Below, in pieces: positions 15,776 to 25,170 of a stretch of 64,000 nucleotides of DNA. This DNA comes from a virus, in IMG/VR virus record IMGVR_UViG_3300026488_000012, positions 62,001-126,000 of that record, one strand, 5' to 3'. The notes below the pieces were generated by a model that did not search any database, had not been told where the DNA came from, and saw nothing but the letters and a program-made list of their open reading frames with translations. Numbering within the stretch: position 1 is the first letter of the stretch; the number at the start of each line of letters is the position of its first letter. The translations under genes and the position numbers were made by a program.

Positions 15776-17541
15776 CGAAGAGTAACAGTACTGAGTTATT
15801 AATACCAAATAGGACAGTGTATAAATATGTTTTAGAGAAGACTAAGAGTAGAGAGAGAGCTACTATAGTTGGTAATAGATACAAGAACACATATCATTAT
15901 CAGAAGTACTACACCACTCCTTTGTCAGTAATAATGTCTGCTAAGTTTATAAAGAAACTACCTGATATAGATAAAGCTATAGATATCGTAGATAAACATA
16001 TTAACAATAACTCCAGGATATTACAAGTTACTGATTATGACGTCGACGGTATTACTGCTGGAGTTATAGGACATAAGATATTTAAAGGTATATTTAAGTA
16101 TAAGAGATTTAAGGTAATGATTAATAAGAGAGACTGGAAGAACGGGATGAATGAAACCATAATAAATAAGATACTTGAAGAACATAAACGTAAGCCTATA
16201 GGGTTAATTATTACATCTGATCACGGAAGTTCGGATGGAGATAGACTTAAGAGACTAAAAGAGGCTGGTATAGACGTTATAGTAACAGACCATCATATAC
16301 CATCAAATACTAATAGTCCAGAAGGTATAGTAGACGCATTTGTAAATCATAAGAGAAGTGAATCTCTTTATACTTCAGATATAACAGGAGCAGCTGTTTT
16401 ATTCTTTACTTATTACTATTATTATCTAAAAAAGAGAAAAGTAACTAAGGACATGATAGACAAGTTCTATACACTACTTATATATGTAGGATTGACTGTT
16501 ATATCAGATAGTGTAGATTTATCAGAATGGGTTAATAGAAAGATTGTAAAATATATGTTAAATAGACTTAATAGTAATAAAAGCATAGATCCTTTCTGGG
16601 ATGTAGTTAGAGATGAAATATTTTCTACTTGGTTTATAGATCAGGAATTACTATCGTTTAACCTTATTGCCAAATTAAATAGTCCTGGTAGGATACATGA
16701 CCCTACTTTAACTTTTAGACTTATGGTATCTGATAATAAAAAAGAAACAGAAGAACTACTTAGTGAAGTAACTGAGATAAATAATAAAAGAAAAGAGATA
16801 CAGAACGAAGCTATAGATGATTTAGAAATAGAGTATGTTAATAATAACTTAACTATTGCATATAGGGATGGATTATCTGGTATACAGGGTATTATAGCTA
16901 GTAAGCTTATGTTTAGGAACTCTACTCCTATTTCATTTTGTTTCACAGATACAGAGGATGGAGTAGTCGTGGGTTCTGGAAGGTCACTAACAGAGGATTA
17001 TAACTTAGTGGAGATATTAAGAGAACTAAAAAATAAACCATACGTGTTAAATTTCGGAGGACATGCCGGTGCTTGTGGTATAGATATAAAGAAAGATTGT
17101 ATCTATAATTTTATTAAAGATATCAACGACGTAATGGAAAGAAAATATAAAGGTATAAAAACTAAACTAAAAATAGATGATATTATTACTACTGATAAAC
17201 AACTTAATAAAGTATTCTTCGCTAACTTATCAGAAAGTCCATATGGACAAGGATATCCTAAACCTATGTATTTATCTAAATTTAAAGTAGTGTCTAAGCG
17301 ACTTTTTGAAAAACATAAAAATAACTTTCTAGTAGCCACTGTAAGATTAGTTACTAATAACGGATTAGGTCACGCATATAAGCTACTATATAGTCTTAGT
17401 GCGAATGAACTTAATATAATAAATAGAAAAGATTTAGAATATTTGATTATAATATATAGTATAGGTCTTAATAGTTTTAAAAGAAACAATGAACTCAGTA
17501 TAGCTGTAGAAAAGATACTCTCGGTAGAATATACCGAGTAG
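15736..17541 (+). CDS. RecJ-like DHH single-strand exonuclease
   Basis: This 601-residue protein has the RecJ motif order: TDYDVDGITAG (99-109, metal-binding aspartates), LIITSDHGSSDG (158-168), VIVTDHHIPS (182-191, the DHH motif) and a later NHKRSESLYTSDITGAAV block. It also has a DHHA1-type GGHAGACGI near residue 446. RecJ enzymes degrade single-stranded DNA 5'-3' in recombination and repair. All core acidic and histidine ligands are present. It is shorter and more divergent than bacterial RecJ at the C-terminus. It lies in the early-type region with the AAA+ ATPase and the FtsZ-like gene. Confidence 0.9.
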   Translation: MSERISRKELLDVAKSNSTELLIPNRTVYKYVLEKTKSRERATIVGNRYKNTYHYQKYYTTPLSVIMSAKFIKKLPDIDKAIDIVDKHINNNSRILQVTDYDVDGITAGVIGHKIFKGIFKYKRFKVMINKRDWKNGMNETIINKILEEHKRKPIGLIITSDHGSSDGDRLKRLKEAGIDVIVTDHHIPSNTNSPEGIVDAFVNHKRSESLYTSDITGAAVLFFTYYYYYLKKRKVTKDMIDKFYTLLIYVGLTVISDSVDLSEWVNRKIVKYMLNRLNSNKSIDPFWDVVRDEIFSTWFIDQELLSFNLIAKLNSPGRIHDPTLTFRLMVSDNKKETEELLSEVTEINNKRKEIQNEAIDDLEIEYVNNNLTIAYRDGLSGIQGIIASKLMFRNSTPISFCFTDTEDGVVVGSGRSLTEDYNLVEILRELKNKPYVLNFGGHAGACGIDIKKDCIYNFIKDINDVMERKYKGIKTKLKIDDIITTDKQLNKVFFANLSESPYGQGYPKPMYLSKFKVVSKRLFEKHKNNFLVATVRLVTNNGLGHAYKLLYSLSANELNIINRKDLEYLIIIYSIGLNSFKRNNELSIAVEKILSVEYTE

Positions 17542-17552
17542 TATCTTTTTTA
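17512..17552 (+). terminator. Terminator overlapping the stop of the RecJ-like gene
   Basis: Arms 17512-17526 and 17532-17547 pair, with the TAG stop in the right arm, and a run of T follows. Confidence 0.8.
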
Positions 17553-17609
17553 TTTTTTACGCTGTAACCTCGGGATAGCTTGATGTTATACCATACCAAG
17601 GAGAATATT

Positions 17610-18497
17610 ATGTATGTTTATGTTACTGATTATATAGTTGCTAGAATTAGTGATAAACAGAATAAAACAGATTCAGAAACAGATACTTCTAAAAAGACTA
17701 ATCATATAGTCTTCAAAGATAAAGAATACTCGTCTATATTAACAAGTAATATTGATAAAGTTACTTATGTTACGCCTAATGAAATTATAAGACACGTGAT
17801 AGGATTAGGTATAAATGAATTCAACGCTATACTTAACAAATATGACATAGTGTTTGATTTTAAAGATGAGATGTTGGATAATAGGGATTATTTAAAGTTA
17901 ATAGTAAAATCTAAATACGAGATGGATTTCACACAGGGATATGATAGCTTAGTTATGTCCATACCGAATACGAGTAAATTACTTATTATAACTCCTTCAT
18001 TAGTTAAACTACTGTATAGTAAATTACACAGTAATCTAGGATTTGAGTTCATAGGAGAGGTTGTAAAATCTCCATATAAGATATTTATGTATACGGTTGA
18101 TATTATGGAAAAAGTACCGATGAAGTATATGGATAACATAGATATTATCTATGATGTTTTTGGTAAATATCAAGAAACATTTAGAAACTTGGATAGAGTT
18201 TTTCAATTAGCTATAAAGGACCTTAAACAACGTAAAATCGATGATAAATTTATGAATGAAGTTAATAATATATATAATATTTATAGAAAAATGATTAGAA
18301 CTACGCCAACTATTTCAGAGTTGATTATAAAAATAGATTTACATACGAACAATTGGAAGTTCAAGAAGAACATTAAAACCGGAAATACTAAGGCTATACT
18401 TATAGACCCATTTGTTTTGTTTATAGAAAATCTAGAGGTTTATTTAGATGTACAGAAAAACTTACATAAAGAGTTAAGAAAAGCTAAGATATTTTAA
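17610..18497 (+). CDS. Unknown phage protein (295 aa)
   Basis: ATG 17610 has CAAGGAGAATATT directly upstream; the earlier in-frame TTG at 17580 has none. The sequence alternates acidic and hydrophobic segments without a recognised motif. It lies between the RecJ-like exonuclease and the FtsZ-like gene, and its stop codon is the first part of an AATTTCCAA element preceding the next promoter motif. Confidence 0.7.
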   Translation: MYVYVTDYIVARISDKQNKTDSETDTSKKTNHIVFKDKEYSSILTSNIDKVTYVTPNEIIRHVIGLGINEFNAILNKYDIVFDFKDEMLDNRDYLKLIVKSKYEMDFTQGYDSLVMSIPNTSKLLIITPSLVKLLYSKLHSNLGFEFIGEVVKSPYKIFMYTVDIMEKVPMKYMDNIDIIYDVFGKYQETFRNLDRVFQLAIKDLKQRKIDDKFMNEVNNIYNIYRKMIRTTPTISELIIKIDLHTNNWKFKKNIKTGNTKAILIDPFVLFIENLEVYLDVQKNLHKELRKAKIF

Positions 18498-18542
18498 TTT
18501 CCAAATTTAAACGGATATAACTTATTAATCTGCAATAAGAAA
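18497..18542 (+). promoter_or_regulatory. Promoter-like motif with AATTTCCAA element for the FtsZ-like gene
   Basis: AATTTCCAAATTTAAA (18497-18512) matches the element at 10289-10304 at 15 of 16 positions. GATATAACTTATTAA then TCTGCAATAAG (18515-18540) is a variant of the recurrent motif. Confidence 0.5.
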
Positions 18543-18563
18543 AATAAAAAAAAAGGAGTCAAA

Positions 18564-19607
18564 ATGGCAAGATTAGAAGGAAAATTAATTATTCATGGCG
18601 TAGGTGGAGCAGGAATTAATATAGCGTCAGATGTGCTAAGAGGGTTAGAAAACTATAACGAAATTTCAGATATAGAAATCTATACTCTAGACAGTACAGA
18701 TAAAACTATCCAAAAACATCCAGAATTAGAAGAAACATTTATGAAAATAACATCCGGTAAAAGAAGCGGCACACAGATAGATGGTGCTGCTGGTGAGAGG
18801 AAAAATACAGAACTGGTAAAGATTTATTCTGAAAATGTTAAAAACTACATGGATGAGTTTGAGTTTACTAAACCGAACACCAACGAATTCCATGTAGTTA
18901 TATTCAGTGGTTCAGGAGGTACTGGTAGTGTAGCAGGACCTTTACTAATTCAAGAGTTGATACAGACAGGTAATATCGTCTATCCTATAGTGATAGGGGA
19001 TGCGTCTAACTTATTATTTATAACAAATACCATTAATACATTATCAACTATAGAAAGAATCGCTACTAAAAATAAAGTAGCAATTCCATTTACTTTTTAC
19101 AATAATACTATAAATGGTGTTACGAATATGCAAACTGAAAAGGAGATTAATAATAGGGTTATTAAGATGCTGTATCTGATAAGCATCGGTATTTCTGGAA
19201 ATATCCAGAATATAGACTTACAAGATATGAGGAATTTTATGCAGCCGTCTCTGTATAAAACTATCAGAGTTCAAAATGGTGCATATGGTCTACACGTAGT
19301 TAGAAAGACTTTGGATGTGGAAGATGCAATTATAGCTAGAACCGTCACTACAGAAGAATTCGATATAGATATCAAATCTGATCTCCTACACAATAAAGTA
19401 GGTATTCTTCTCTCAGAAGAAGCTATCGAAACATTGGGAGACCAATTACCAGTGTATCTGTATCTAAGAACTAATACACTGGTAGACACTGTTGAGGAGT
19501 TAGAAGAGACCTATGAAAAATTAGAAGAGAAGACTAGAAAGAAGAGAAGGTCTCTCAGGTCTAATCTAAACAACGTAGAAGACGATGATACAGGATTGGT
19601 ATTGTAA
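18564..19607 (+). CDS. Tubulin/FtsZ-superfamily GTPase
   Basis: The 347-residue protein shows the hallmark FtsZ/tubulin motifs. GVGGAGINIASD (12-23) is the T1 nucleotide loop. FSGSGGTGSVAGP (114-126) is a variant of the GGGTGTG signature. NIDLQDMRNFM (216-226) closely matches the FtsZ T7 loop NxDxxD that completes the GTPase site of the next subunit, so polymer-coupled GTP hydrolysis is expected. The C-terminus is basic (EKTRKKRRSLRSN) then acidic. Known phage members (PhuZ) form a spindle that positions the replicating genome in jumbo-phage infected cells, while plasmid TubZ segregates DNA. Spindle or DNA-positioning function is inferred. A dedicated promoter-like motif and terminator suggest independent control. 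Confidence 0.88.
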   Translation: MARLEGKLIIHGVGGAGINIASDVLRGLENYNEISDIEIYTLDSTDKTIQKHPELEETFMKITSGKRSGTQIDGAAGERKNTELVKIYSENVKNYMDEFEFTKPNTNEFHVVIFSGSGGTGSVAGPLLIQELIQTGNIVYPIVIGDASNLLFITNTINTLSTIERIATKNKVAIPFTFYNNTINGVTNMQTEKEINNRVIKMLYLISIGISGNIQNIDLQDMRNFMQPSLYKTIRVQNGAYGLHVVRKTLDVEDAIIARTVTTEEFDIDIKSDLLHNKVGILLSEEAIETLGDQLPVYLYLRTNTLVDTVEELEETYEKLEEKTRKKRRSLRSNLNNVEDDDTGLVL

Positions 19608-19633
19608 TACCAGTCCTTCTTTATTTTTTTTTT
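19592..19633 (+). terminator. Terminator overlapping the stop of the FtsZ-like gene
   Basis: A stem pairs 19592-19603 with 19606-19617 around the TAA stop and is followed by a long T-rich run. Confidence 0.8.
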
Positions 19634-19658
19634 GATTAAATTAAAACAAGGAGTGATT

Positions 19659-21278
19659 ATGTTAGCTAAATATCTTACTAAGAAAAAAGATATCGATTTT
19701 GTAAAAGACTTAATTAAAATAATGAATAAAATTGTAGAGTTAGGGTATAAGAGTAAAAAGCGTAAAAATGTGATGTTAAAGGATAGTGAGAAAATATCTA
19801 AAGAGTTCACTAAGCTTATGGAAAGAAGATTCGGGATAAGAGCTAAGTTAGACTTAAAAAGAGGTAACACTATAGCAACCATACCTCCCGTTACAGCTTT
19901 AGATTCTGTTGTGTCTGAGTATAATTATAAGAAAGCGATACAGGACCACGCTGCGATATCCGGTACTAACGATCCTATAGTTAAAATGTATGAGAGAAAT
20001 AATGAAATATTAAGAGAATTTGGTAAGATAGAGATAGATATGGATTCCCTGTTTATACATACAGATGAACCTTTAGAATCTTTCGTATTAATAGACCCTG
20101 TGTTTGTTGTTGAAAACGGTATAACACCTACTGAGTTAGCTGCTACAGTCTTACACGAAATAGGACACGACTTTGAGTATATAAGATATCAAGCGTATTT
20201 ATCTGTACAATATGTTAGAATATCGGATAAGATTAAAGAAGTAATTGACGGCAAAAAAGGAGTTATTGAGCTTATATTAGAATTAGAAAACACTAAAGAT
20301 ATAGAAGTTAGTGAATTAACATTTAGCGATAAAGTAGAATTGATTATGAGACTTCCAGATAAACTATTAGAAGATTTCTCTGAGGAATATAGAAAAAAAT
20401 ATATATTACCGTCTAAGGTTATTTCTAGAATTAAAGAATTCGAAATAAGAGCTGATGATTTTGCTTGCAGATTTGGTTTAGAGAAGGAGCTAGCTACAGG
20501 ACTTCAAAAGTTATTTACTGTAAGAAATGTTTTAGATACCTTAACAGCGTCTTTTTCAGCAGTAGGTACTCCTGTTAGATTTTTATATAGGAAGTTCATC
20601 GGTATAAGAAGTATCTTTGATATATATGTGATATATCTACTCGAGACATTTGTATTACATAGCTTAACAGCTTTTCTATCGGAAGTTATAAACTCAGAGT
20701 TAGGTGAAGATGAGAGAAGATTTGCATTAAAAGCAAGTAGAGTATTAACATTCTTATTGTTCACTTTTAAAATTTACGATAATGCTAGTATGTTGATTCA
20801 GATAAAACGTTTATTCGGTAATCAAGCATTTTTTAAATTAACCGCATATGGTTTAGCATACTCGTTGATAACGGTATTTATTTCTTATAATGCTGTATAT
20901 TCTAAAGATGATGAAAGTACATTATGGTATATGGTAATGGGTGATAGCACTATCTATGAAAATCCAGTTAAAAGATTAGAAAATATTAAAAGAAGTATAA
21001 TAAGTAAACTTAAAACAATAGATGATAAAGAGATACAGAAAGAGATGCTTGACGAATTATACGAAATCGAGAGAATAATTTTAGATTCCAAACAAGAGCT
21101 AAATAAATTGTTTATTAGTATTCTAGATATAGTATTACCTAGCTATACGTTTAAAGAAAAATCGGAGATGAATCCTATGTATATCTTAGAAATGTTAAAT
21201 AGGAAACATATAAATAATGACTTATATGTTAAATCAGTAGAGATATCTTTAATTCCAAACGATGCTAGTGATAAATAA
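19659..21278 (+). CDS. Membrane-associated HExxH zinc metallopeptidase-like protein 1
   Basis: ATG 19659 follows ACAAGGAGTGATT. The 539-residue protein contains AATVLHEIGHDF with the zinc-binding HEIGH at 166-170. About 100 residues on it has EIRADDFACRFG, which could supply the third ligand as in M48-type peptidases. Hydrophobic segments follow (IFDIYVIYLLETFVLHSLTAF and a later YGLAYSLITVFISY), suggesting membrane attachment. It ends NNDLYVKSVEI, nearly identical to the end of the protein at 27895-29244 (NNELYVKSIEI), so the two are paralogues. Substrate is unknown; processing of a virion protein or attack on a host membrane protein are both possible. Confidence 0.75.
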   Translation: MLAKYLTKKKDIDFVKDLIKIMNKIVELGYKSKKRKNVMLKDSEKISKEFTKLMERRFGIRAKLDLKRGNTIATIPPVTALDSVVSEYNYKKAIQDHAAISGTNDPIVKMYERNNEILREFGKIEIDMDSLFIHTDEPLESFVLIDPVFVVENGITPTELAATVLHEIGHDFEYIRYQAYLSVQYVRISDKIKEVIDGKKGVIELILELENTKDIEVSELTFSDKVELIMRLPDKLLEDFSEEYRKKYILPSKVISRIKEFEIRADDFACRFGLEKELATGLQKLFTVRNVLDTLTASFSAVGTPVRFLYRKFIGIRSIFDIYVIYLLETFVLHSLTAFLSEVINSELGEDERRFALKASRVLTFLLFTFKIYDNASMLIQIKRLFGNQAFFKLTAYGLAYSLITVFISYNAVYSKDDESTLWYMVMGDSTIYENPVKRLENIKRSIISKLKTIDDKEIQKEMLDELYEIERIILDSKQELNKLFISILDIVLPSYTFKEKSEMNPMYILEMLNRKHINNDLYVKSVEISLIPNDASDK

Positions 21279-21290
21279 CTAAAATATACA

Positions 21291-21322
21291 AAAGGTAGGG
21301 GATAAAAACCCCTACCTTTTTT
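21291..21322 (+). terminator. Terminator
   Basis: AAAGGTAGGGG (21291-21301) pairs with CCCCTACCTTT (21309-21319) and runs into T residues. Confidence 0.85.
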
Positions 21323-21368
21323 AATGTTCTTTGTTTTCACTGAATATTACAAACAAAAAGGAGAGTAT

Positions 21369-22190
21369 ATGAATTTCGTACCGAGTATAGATGACCCGTC
21401 ATATAGAATAATGATTAAAAGTATAAAGACTTATATCAAGACTATTTCGTTAAATGTAGCCGATATAATAATTTACATCATTGATACATTGTTAATAAAT
21501 AAAGAATTAATCAGGCTACCGTATATAAATATGGTAAACAATGTACCACTTCTTAAACATAACTTATACATGGACAAAAGTGATAACGTTTACAGAAGAA
21601 ATGCTATAAATAACTTAGAAGCTTTATTAGAGTTATTAAACAGCGTTGACGTGTTAATGCCGATAGAAGATAATGGTGCAATAATCTCAGCTGAAAATAT
21701 GGTAATAAGTAAAAATAAGTTACTACATATGATAAGTAAAAACACAGTATCTATGTACTTAGACCCAAATAAGACAGCTGGAGATATTTTAACCATTTTA
21801 GCTAAGTATAATCTTCTATCCATCAATAAACAAAAAGAGTATATCTGGGAGTCATTAACGCCGTTAGACCAGAATATAATTCTGGAAGAAGTATATTACA
21901 ACGATGAACAGTATCCGGAATTATATCTGATAGAAAACCTATACAAACCATTATCGAATCTAAGTGATATGCTAAATGAAGTTAGCTTTATGTTAAGTAG
22001 TAGGATTATAAATAATAACATCGAAAAAGAGGTTAACATATATAGTTTAGATACCTTTATGGTAGATAGGTTAACATTAGGAATAAATATACATCAAGGA
22101 TATCCTGCATTAAGAGCTATGGCTATTAAAAAATTAAGAGATATCATAGGAGGCAATGATGAAAAAGATAACAACAGTAATGAGTATTAA
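21369..22190 (+). CDS. Unknown phage protein (273 aa)
   Basis: ATG 21369 has AAAAAGGAGAGTAT upstream; the earlier in-frame ATG at 21324 lies in the preceding terminator region. The protein is helical and acidic with no recognised motif. It is the first gene of a seven-gene run (21369-25090) with overlapping or abutting ends, so the products probably act together, perhaps as tail or baseplate components. Confidence 0.7.
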   Translation: MNFVPSIDDPSYRIMIKSIKTYIKTISLNVADIIIYIIDTLLINKELIRLPYINMVNNVPLLKHNLYMDKSDNVYRRNAINNLEALLELLNSVDVLMPIEDNGAIISAENMVISKNKLLHMISKNTVSMYLDPNKTAGDILTILAKYNLLSINKQKEYIWESLTPLDQNIILEEVYYNDEQYPELYLIENLYKPLSNLSDMLNEVSFMLSSRIINNNIEKEVNIYSLDTFMVDRLTLGINIHQGYPALRAMAIKKLRDIIGGNDEKDNNSNEY

Positions 22191-22599
22191 CTTAGTTAAT
22201 AAGAAACTTTACAATTATATAAAGAGTAGGTTTAACTATAGAGATAACGACATGGAATTTCTGATAGGTCTACTTATGAAGTATGCTGTAATGGCGTTAG
22301 ATAATGAGTTATCATTATCTAATAACACGTCTATATTCGAGATGTCGTTAAAAGTTGACCATATAAAAGACGTTATGTTTTCATTTATAGATAAAGTACT
22401 AGATAGATACATGTATAATATACTGGAAGAAGATGAAATAGAGATAGTAGACTTAACAGTGGATGGGTTATTATTATCATTACTCGAACATATAAAATTG
22501 TTAAGTATGATAACCAAAGTAGATTTAAATATAAAGTCTCTATACTATAATCCGTTTTTACAGGATAAGTTATTGATAGATTTAATAATCAAGGATTAA
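22159..22599 (+). CDS. Unknown phage protein (146 aa)
   Basis: The gene overlaps the previous one by 32 bases. ATG 22159 is five bases after AGGAGG; the adjacent ATG at 22156 is too close. The protein is helical with hydrophobic patches and acidic residues, without a recognised motif. Confidence 0.65.
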   Translation: MKKITTVMSINLVNKKLYNYIKSRFNYRDNDMEFLIGLLMKYAVMALDNELSLSNNTSIFEMSLKVDHIKDVMFSFIDKVLDRYMYNILEEDEIEIVDLTVDGLLLSLLEHIKLLSMITKVDLNIKSLYYNPFLQDKLLIDLIIKD

Positions 22600-22601
22600 A
22601 T

Positions 22602-22913
22602 ATGAACCACGTTATAATAAATGCGTCAGGGTTATTACCCTTGATGTATCACCCGTTATATTTTATTTTTTCTGATTTTATAAACAACTTAGATACCGAA
22701 TTCTTGGATTTACACTTCGAGAGACTTCTTAACGAGTTAGAAGATGAGTTAGATGTTAAAACAGTGTTCGATATATGCACAAAGATTCATTACTACATTA
22801 CAACACTTGTTCTAAGTAAAGTTCCAAATGTACTCAATTATAAAGTTACTAAAGTGGAACAAGATGAACGAAGAGGTTATTACTTATTAAAAATAGAGTA
22901 TACAGAACTATAA
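22602..22913 (+). CDS. Unknown phage protein (103 aa)
   Basis: It starts two bases after the previous stop with AAGGATTAAAT as ribosome binding site. The N-terminal INASGLLPLMYHPLYFIFSDF is hydrophobic but interrupted by Pro and His, so it is not a clear membrane helix. The C-terminal part ends in a charged strand (VEQDERRGYYLLKIEY). No family recognised. Confidence 0.65.
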   Translation: MNHVIINASGLLPLMYHPLYFIFSDFINNLDTEFLDLHFERLLNELEDELDVKTVFDICTKIHYYITTLVLSKVPNVLNYKVTKVEQDERRGYYLLKIEYTEL

Positions 22914-22922
22914 AGGAGTACT

Positions 22923-23414
22923 ATGATTTACGATTTAAGTAAGACCAAAGTTAAAAAAGGATTGTTGAAGAGACTTGGTATCGAGATGGATTTAACTGAT
23001 GACGTAGGTGTTAGGAACAGGTGTTTAAAAGCTTACTATAGATTTAGTTTACTAGATAAGAGTAAAGTTGTACAATTTAACATTTACGACAAATTACTAA
23101 GAGCTATGTTTGGAAAAAAGAAAATAACTGAACATATTGAACTAGTGTATTTAGAGTTATTAGTGGAACTTATAACTAAGTCTATTGTCTATGATATCGA
23201 TTATAAAACATTAATTAAAGAAACACTTATTATAGACAATGATAGTATTAAACTAACAGATGAAATATTGGATATGTTGTATGTGATATTAAACAATGAG
23301 TTAGGTAGGTTTAAAGAATATATCAAACCTAATACGTTAATTTATGCGTATGTTTGTAAGATAATAGACGTCATAGATTTAGCAGCAGTTACTATTTACA
23401 TAGAACTAACATAA
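22923..23414 (+). CDS. Unknown phage protein (163 aa)
   Basis: The gene follows AAAGGAGTACT. It is lysine-rich at the N-terminus (SKTKVKKGLLKRLG), then helical and acidic. It sits in the middle of the 21369-25090 operon. No motif recognised. Confidence 0.65.
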   Translation: MIYDLSKTKVKKGLLKRLGIEMDLTDDVGVRNRCLKAYYRFSLLDKSKVVQFNIYDKLLRAMFGKKKITEHIELVYLELLVELITKSIVYDIDYKTLIKETLIIDNDSIKLTDEILDMLYVILNNELGRFKEYIKPNTLIYAYVCKIIDVIDLAAVTIYIELT

Positions 23415-23426
23415 GGAGGGATGGTG

Positions 23427-24239
23427 ATGTTAACAAGAACTACTGATAATAACAGAGACTATTTACTATATATTATATCAAAGCTTTCCGCATATCGTAA
23501 TGACGATGTGATGGAATCCATCGATACTTATATCTACGATAGAACTATGGAATCGAAGTATATCTTAAATACTGATATAGACTCCGATCCATTTATAAAA
23601 TTCTCAGCTATAACTTTAACAAAATTCATATTTGATCTTGGCGCATATAGTGGTTACTTGGACCAAGATTTATCTACCTTTATAACCTTATTAACGAAGG
23701 AGTTTAAATATGACGAAGTAATTTTCTATAATAAAGTGTATGAAGTTATTAAAACGCTCAGTGATTCTACTAATAAACTCGTATTTGCTATGTATTCCAT
23801 TTATGAGTTTGTAAATGAGATATCTACCGCTTTAAGTAGAGGTGAGACAGAGAATTATATTAATGGAATAATATCAAACATTATATCTACATCTGGCCCG
23901 TATTTAGAAGTAACGTTAACGGATATGTTAACAACATTTATAAAGTCATTAATTAAAGATAGAATTTATAGAGAAGAGTTATTAGACCTATTTGGATTAT
24001 CTAACTATGACTTTATGGAGATTATAGTAGAGATAATTGACGATTTCTTTGCTAGAGAGAAAAACGAGTTATGGTTATATAAGTCTGTTTCAGAATTAGC
24101 GGACTTTACTACGAGTTACTTACTAGTAAATAGAAATCTAATTTCGTTCGACGAGTGTCTTGTACTCGGACCACAATATAAAATAGTTAATGGTGTAGAA
24201 GAAGTATACAAATTTAATCTACTTTTCTTAAAAGGATGA
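23427..24239 (+). CDS. Unknown phage protein (270 aa)
   Basis: ATG 23427 is seven bases after AAGGAGG, a better distance than the in-frame ATG at 23421. The protein is almost entirely helical by composition. Its TGA overlaps an in-frame ATG of the next gene, indicating translational coupling. No motif recognised. Confidence 0.7.
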   Translation: MLTRTTDNNRDYLLYIISKLSAYRNDDVMESIDTYIYDRTMESKYILNTDIDSDPFIKFSAITLTKFIFDLGAYSGYLDQDLSTFITLLTKEFKYDEVIFYNKVYEVIKTLSDSTNKLVFAMYSIYEFVNEISTALSRGETENYINGIISNIISTSGPYLEVTLTDMLTTFIKSLIKDRIYREELLDLFGLSNYDFMEIIVEIIDDFFAREKNELWLYKSVSELADFTTSYLLVNRNLISFDECLVLGPQYKIVNGVEEVYKFNLLFLKG

Positions 24240-24241
24240 AT

Positions 24242-24685
24242 ATGTTAAATACTAATAGTTTGGCGACATTCGGACCGTGGAGTGAATCCTACCATTCGAT
24301 TATAGAAGCTAGATATGTCTTAAAGTTACAGACGCACAACCATACGATACTTAGTGAACTTTCTAAAGTTCTAATGATTACTAACATAGATGACAGAGAG
24401 AAAATTTTACTACAAAACGATCTCTCTAATTTAATCTATATTTTTAACGCTGATTATAGATTAGAGAACACTGATAAACTACTTGATGAGTACTTTAAAT
24501 TTAGAAAGATTAATTTAGAACCTGAAAGTAAGGATATTTTAAACCATATAGTCAGAGAACATAGAGAAACATTTATGTATTATCATAAATCCGTCTATGA
24601 TATTTCCGACTCTATTATCCTTTACGAAATATATACAGTTAAAGCTTCACTTATAGTGAATTTAGCCATAGGCGTTAAGGAGTAA
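24242..24685 (+). CDS. Unknown phage protein (147 aa)
   Basis: ATG 24242 lies six bases after AAAAGG; an alternative in-frame ATG at 24236 overlaps the previous stop. The sequence is helical with a hydrophobic end (VKASLIVNLAIGVKE). Three bases separate it from the next gene. No family recognised. Confidence 0.65.
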   Translation: MLNTNSLATFGPWSESYHSIIEARYVLKLQTHNHTILSELSKVLMITNIDDREKILLQNDLSNLIYIFNADYRLENTDKLLDEYFKFRKINLEPESKDILNHIVREHRETFMYYHKSVYDISDSIILYEIYTVKASLIVNLAIGVKE

Positions 24686-24688
24686 ACT

Positions 24689-25090
24689 ATGATTGCAGAT
24701 TTTAAAATAGGTAATAGGTATAAGTTTAGGACTATAGCACCTATTACCCTTAAACCTGAATACGTTAATGTTAAACTAGTGGGTACCCTAACATTCGATA
24801 TGGCCACTGCATTCACAGATGTAACAGGGTTACACATAAGGGTACAAGAAGAGGTAGGTAGAAATATTAGAGGTTTAGAAGACTCGAGTTTCTACGTTTT
24901 TGAAAACGATGATAAAGAAAGAATAGTCTTATCTTCGCTATGGATAAATCTTGATACAGTAGAAATTGTACAGGAGATGAAATTAAAAATAGAGGTAGTA
25001 GTAAAAGATTTAACAGATAAGTATGTTATAGAGAATATGCTAAAAGAATTAGGTTATGATAACGTAAAAGTAGAACTAGTAACGACATAG
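24689..25090 (+). CDS. Unknown strand-rich protein (133 aa)
   Basis: The last gene of the 21369-25090 operon follows TTAAGGAGTAAACT. The protein is rich in beta-type patterns (KFRTIAPITLKPEYVNVKLV, IRVQEEVG). The stop codon lies in the loop of the operon terminator. A virion component is possible from context only. Confidence 0.65.
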   Translation: MIADFKIGNRYKFRTIAPITLKPEYVNVKLVGTLTFDMATAFTDVTGLHIRVQEEVGRNIRGLEDSSFYVFENDDKERIVLSSLWINLDTVEIVQEMKLKIEVVVKDLTDKYVIENMLKELGYDNVKVELVTT

Positions 25091-25114
25091 TCGTTACTAG
25101 CTTTTTATTTTTTC
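25076..25114 (+). terminator. Operon terminator
   Basis: CTAGTAACGAC (25076-25086) pairs with GTCGTTACTAG (25090-25100), followed by a T tract. Confidence 0.85.
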
Positions 25115-25170
25115 TCTTTTTTACTTTAGTTTAATCAAATCGACTGAAATAATAATATATGGGAGTATAA

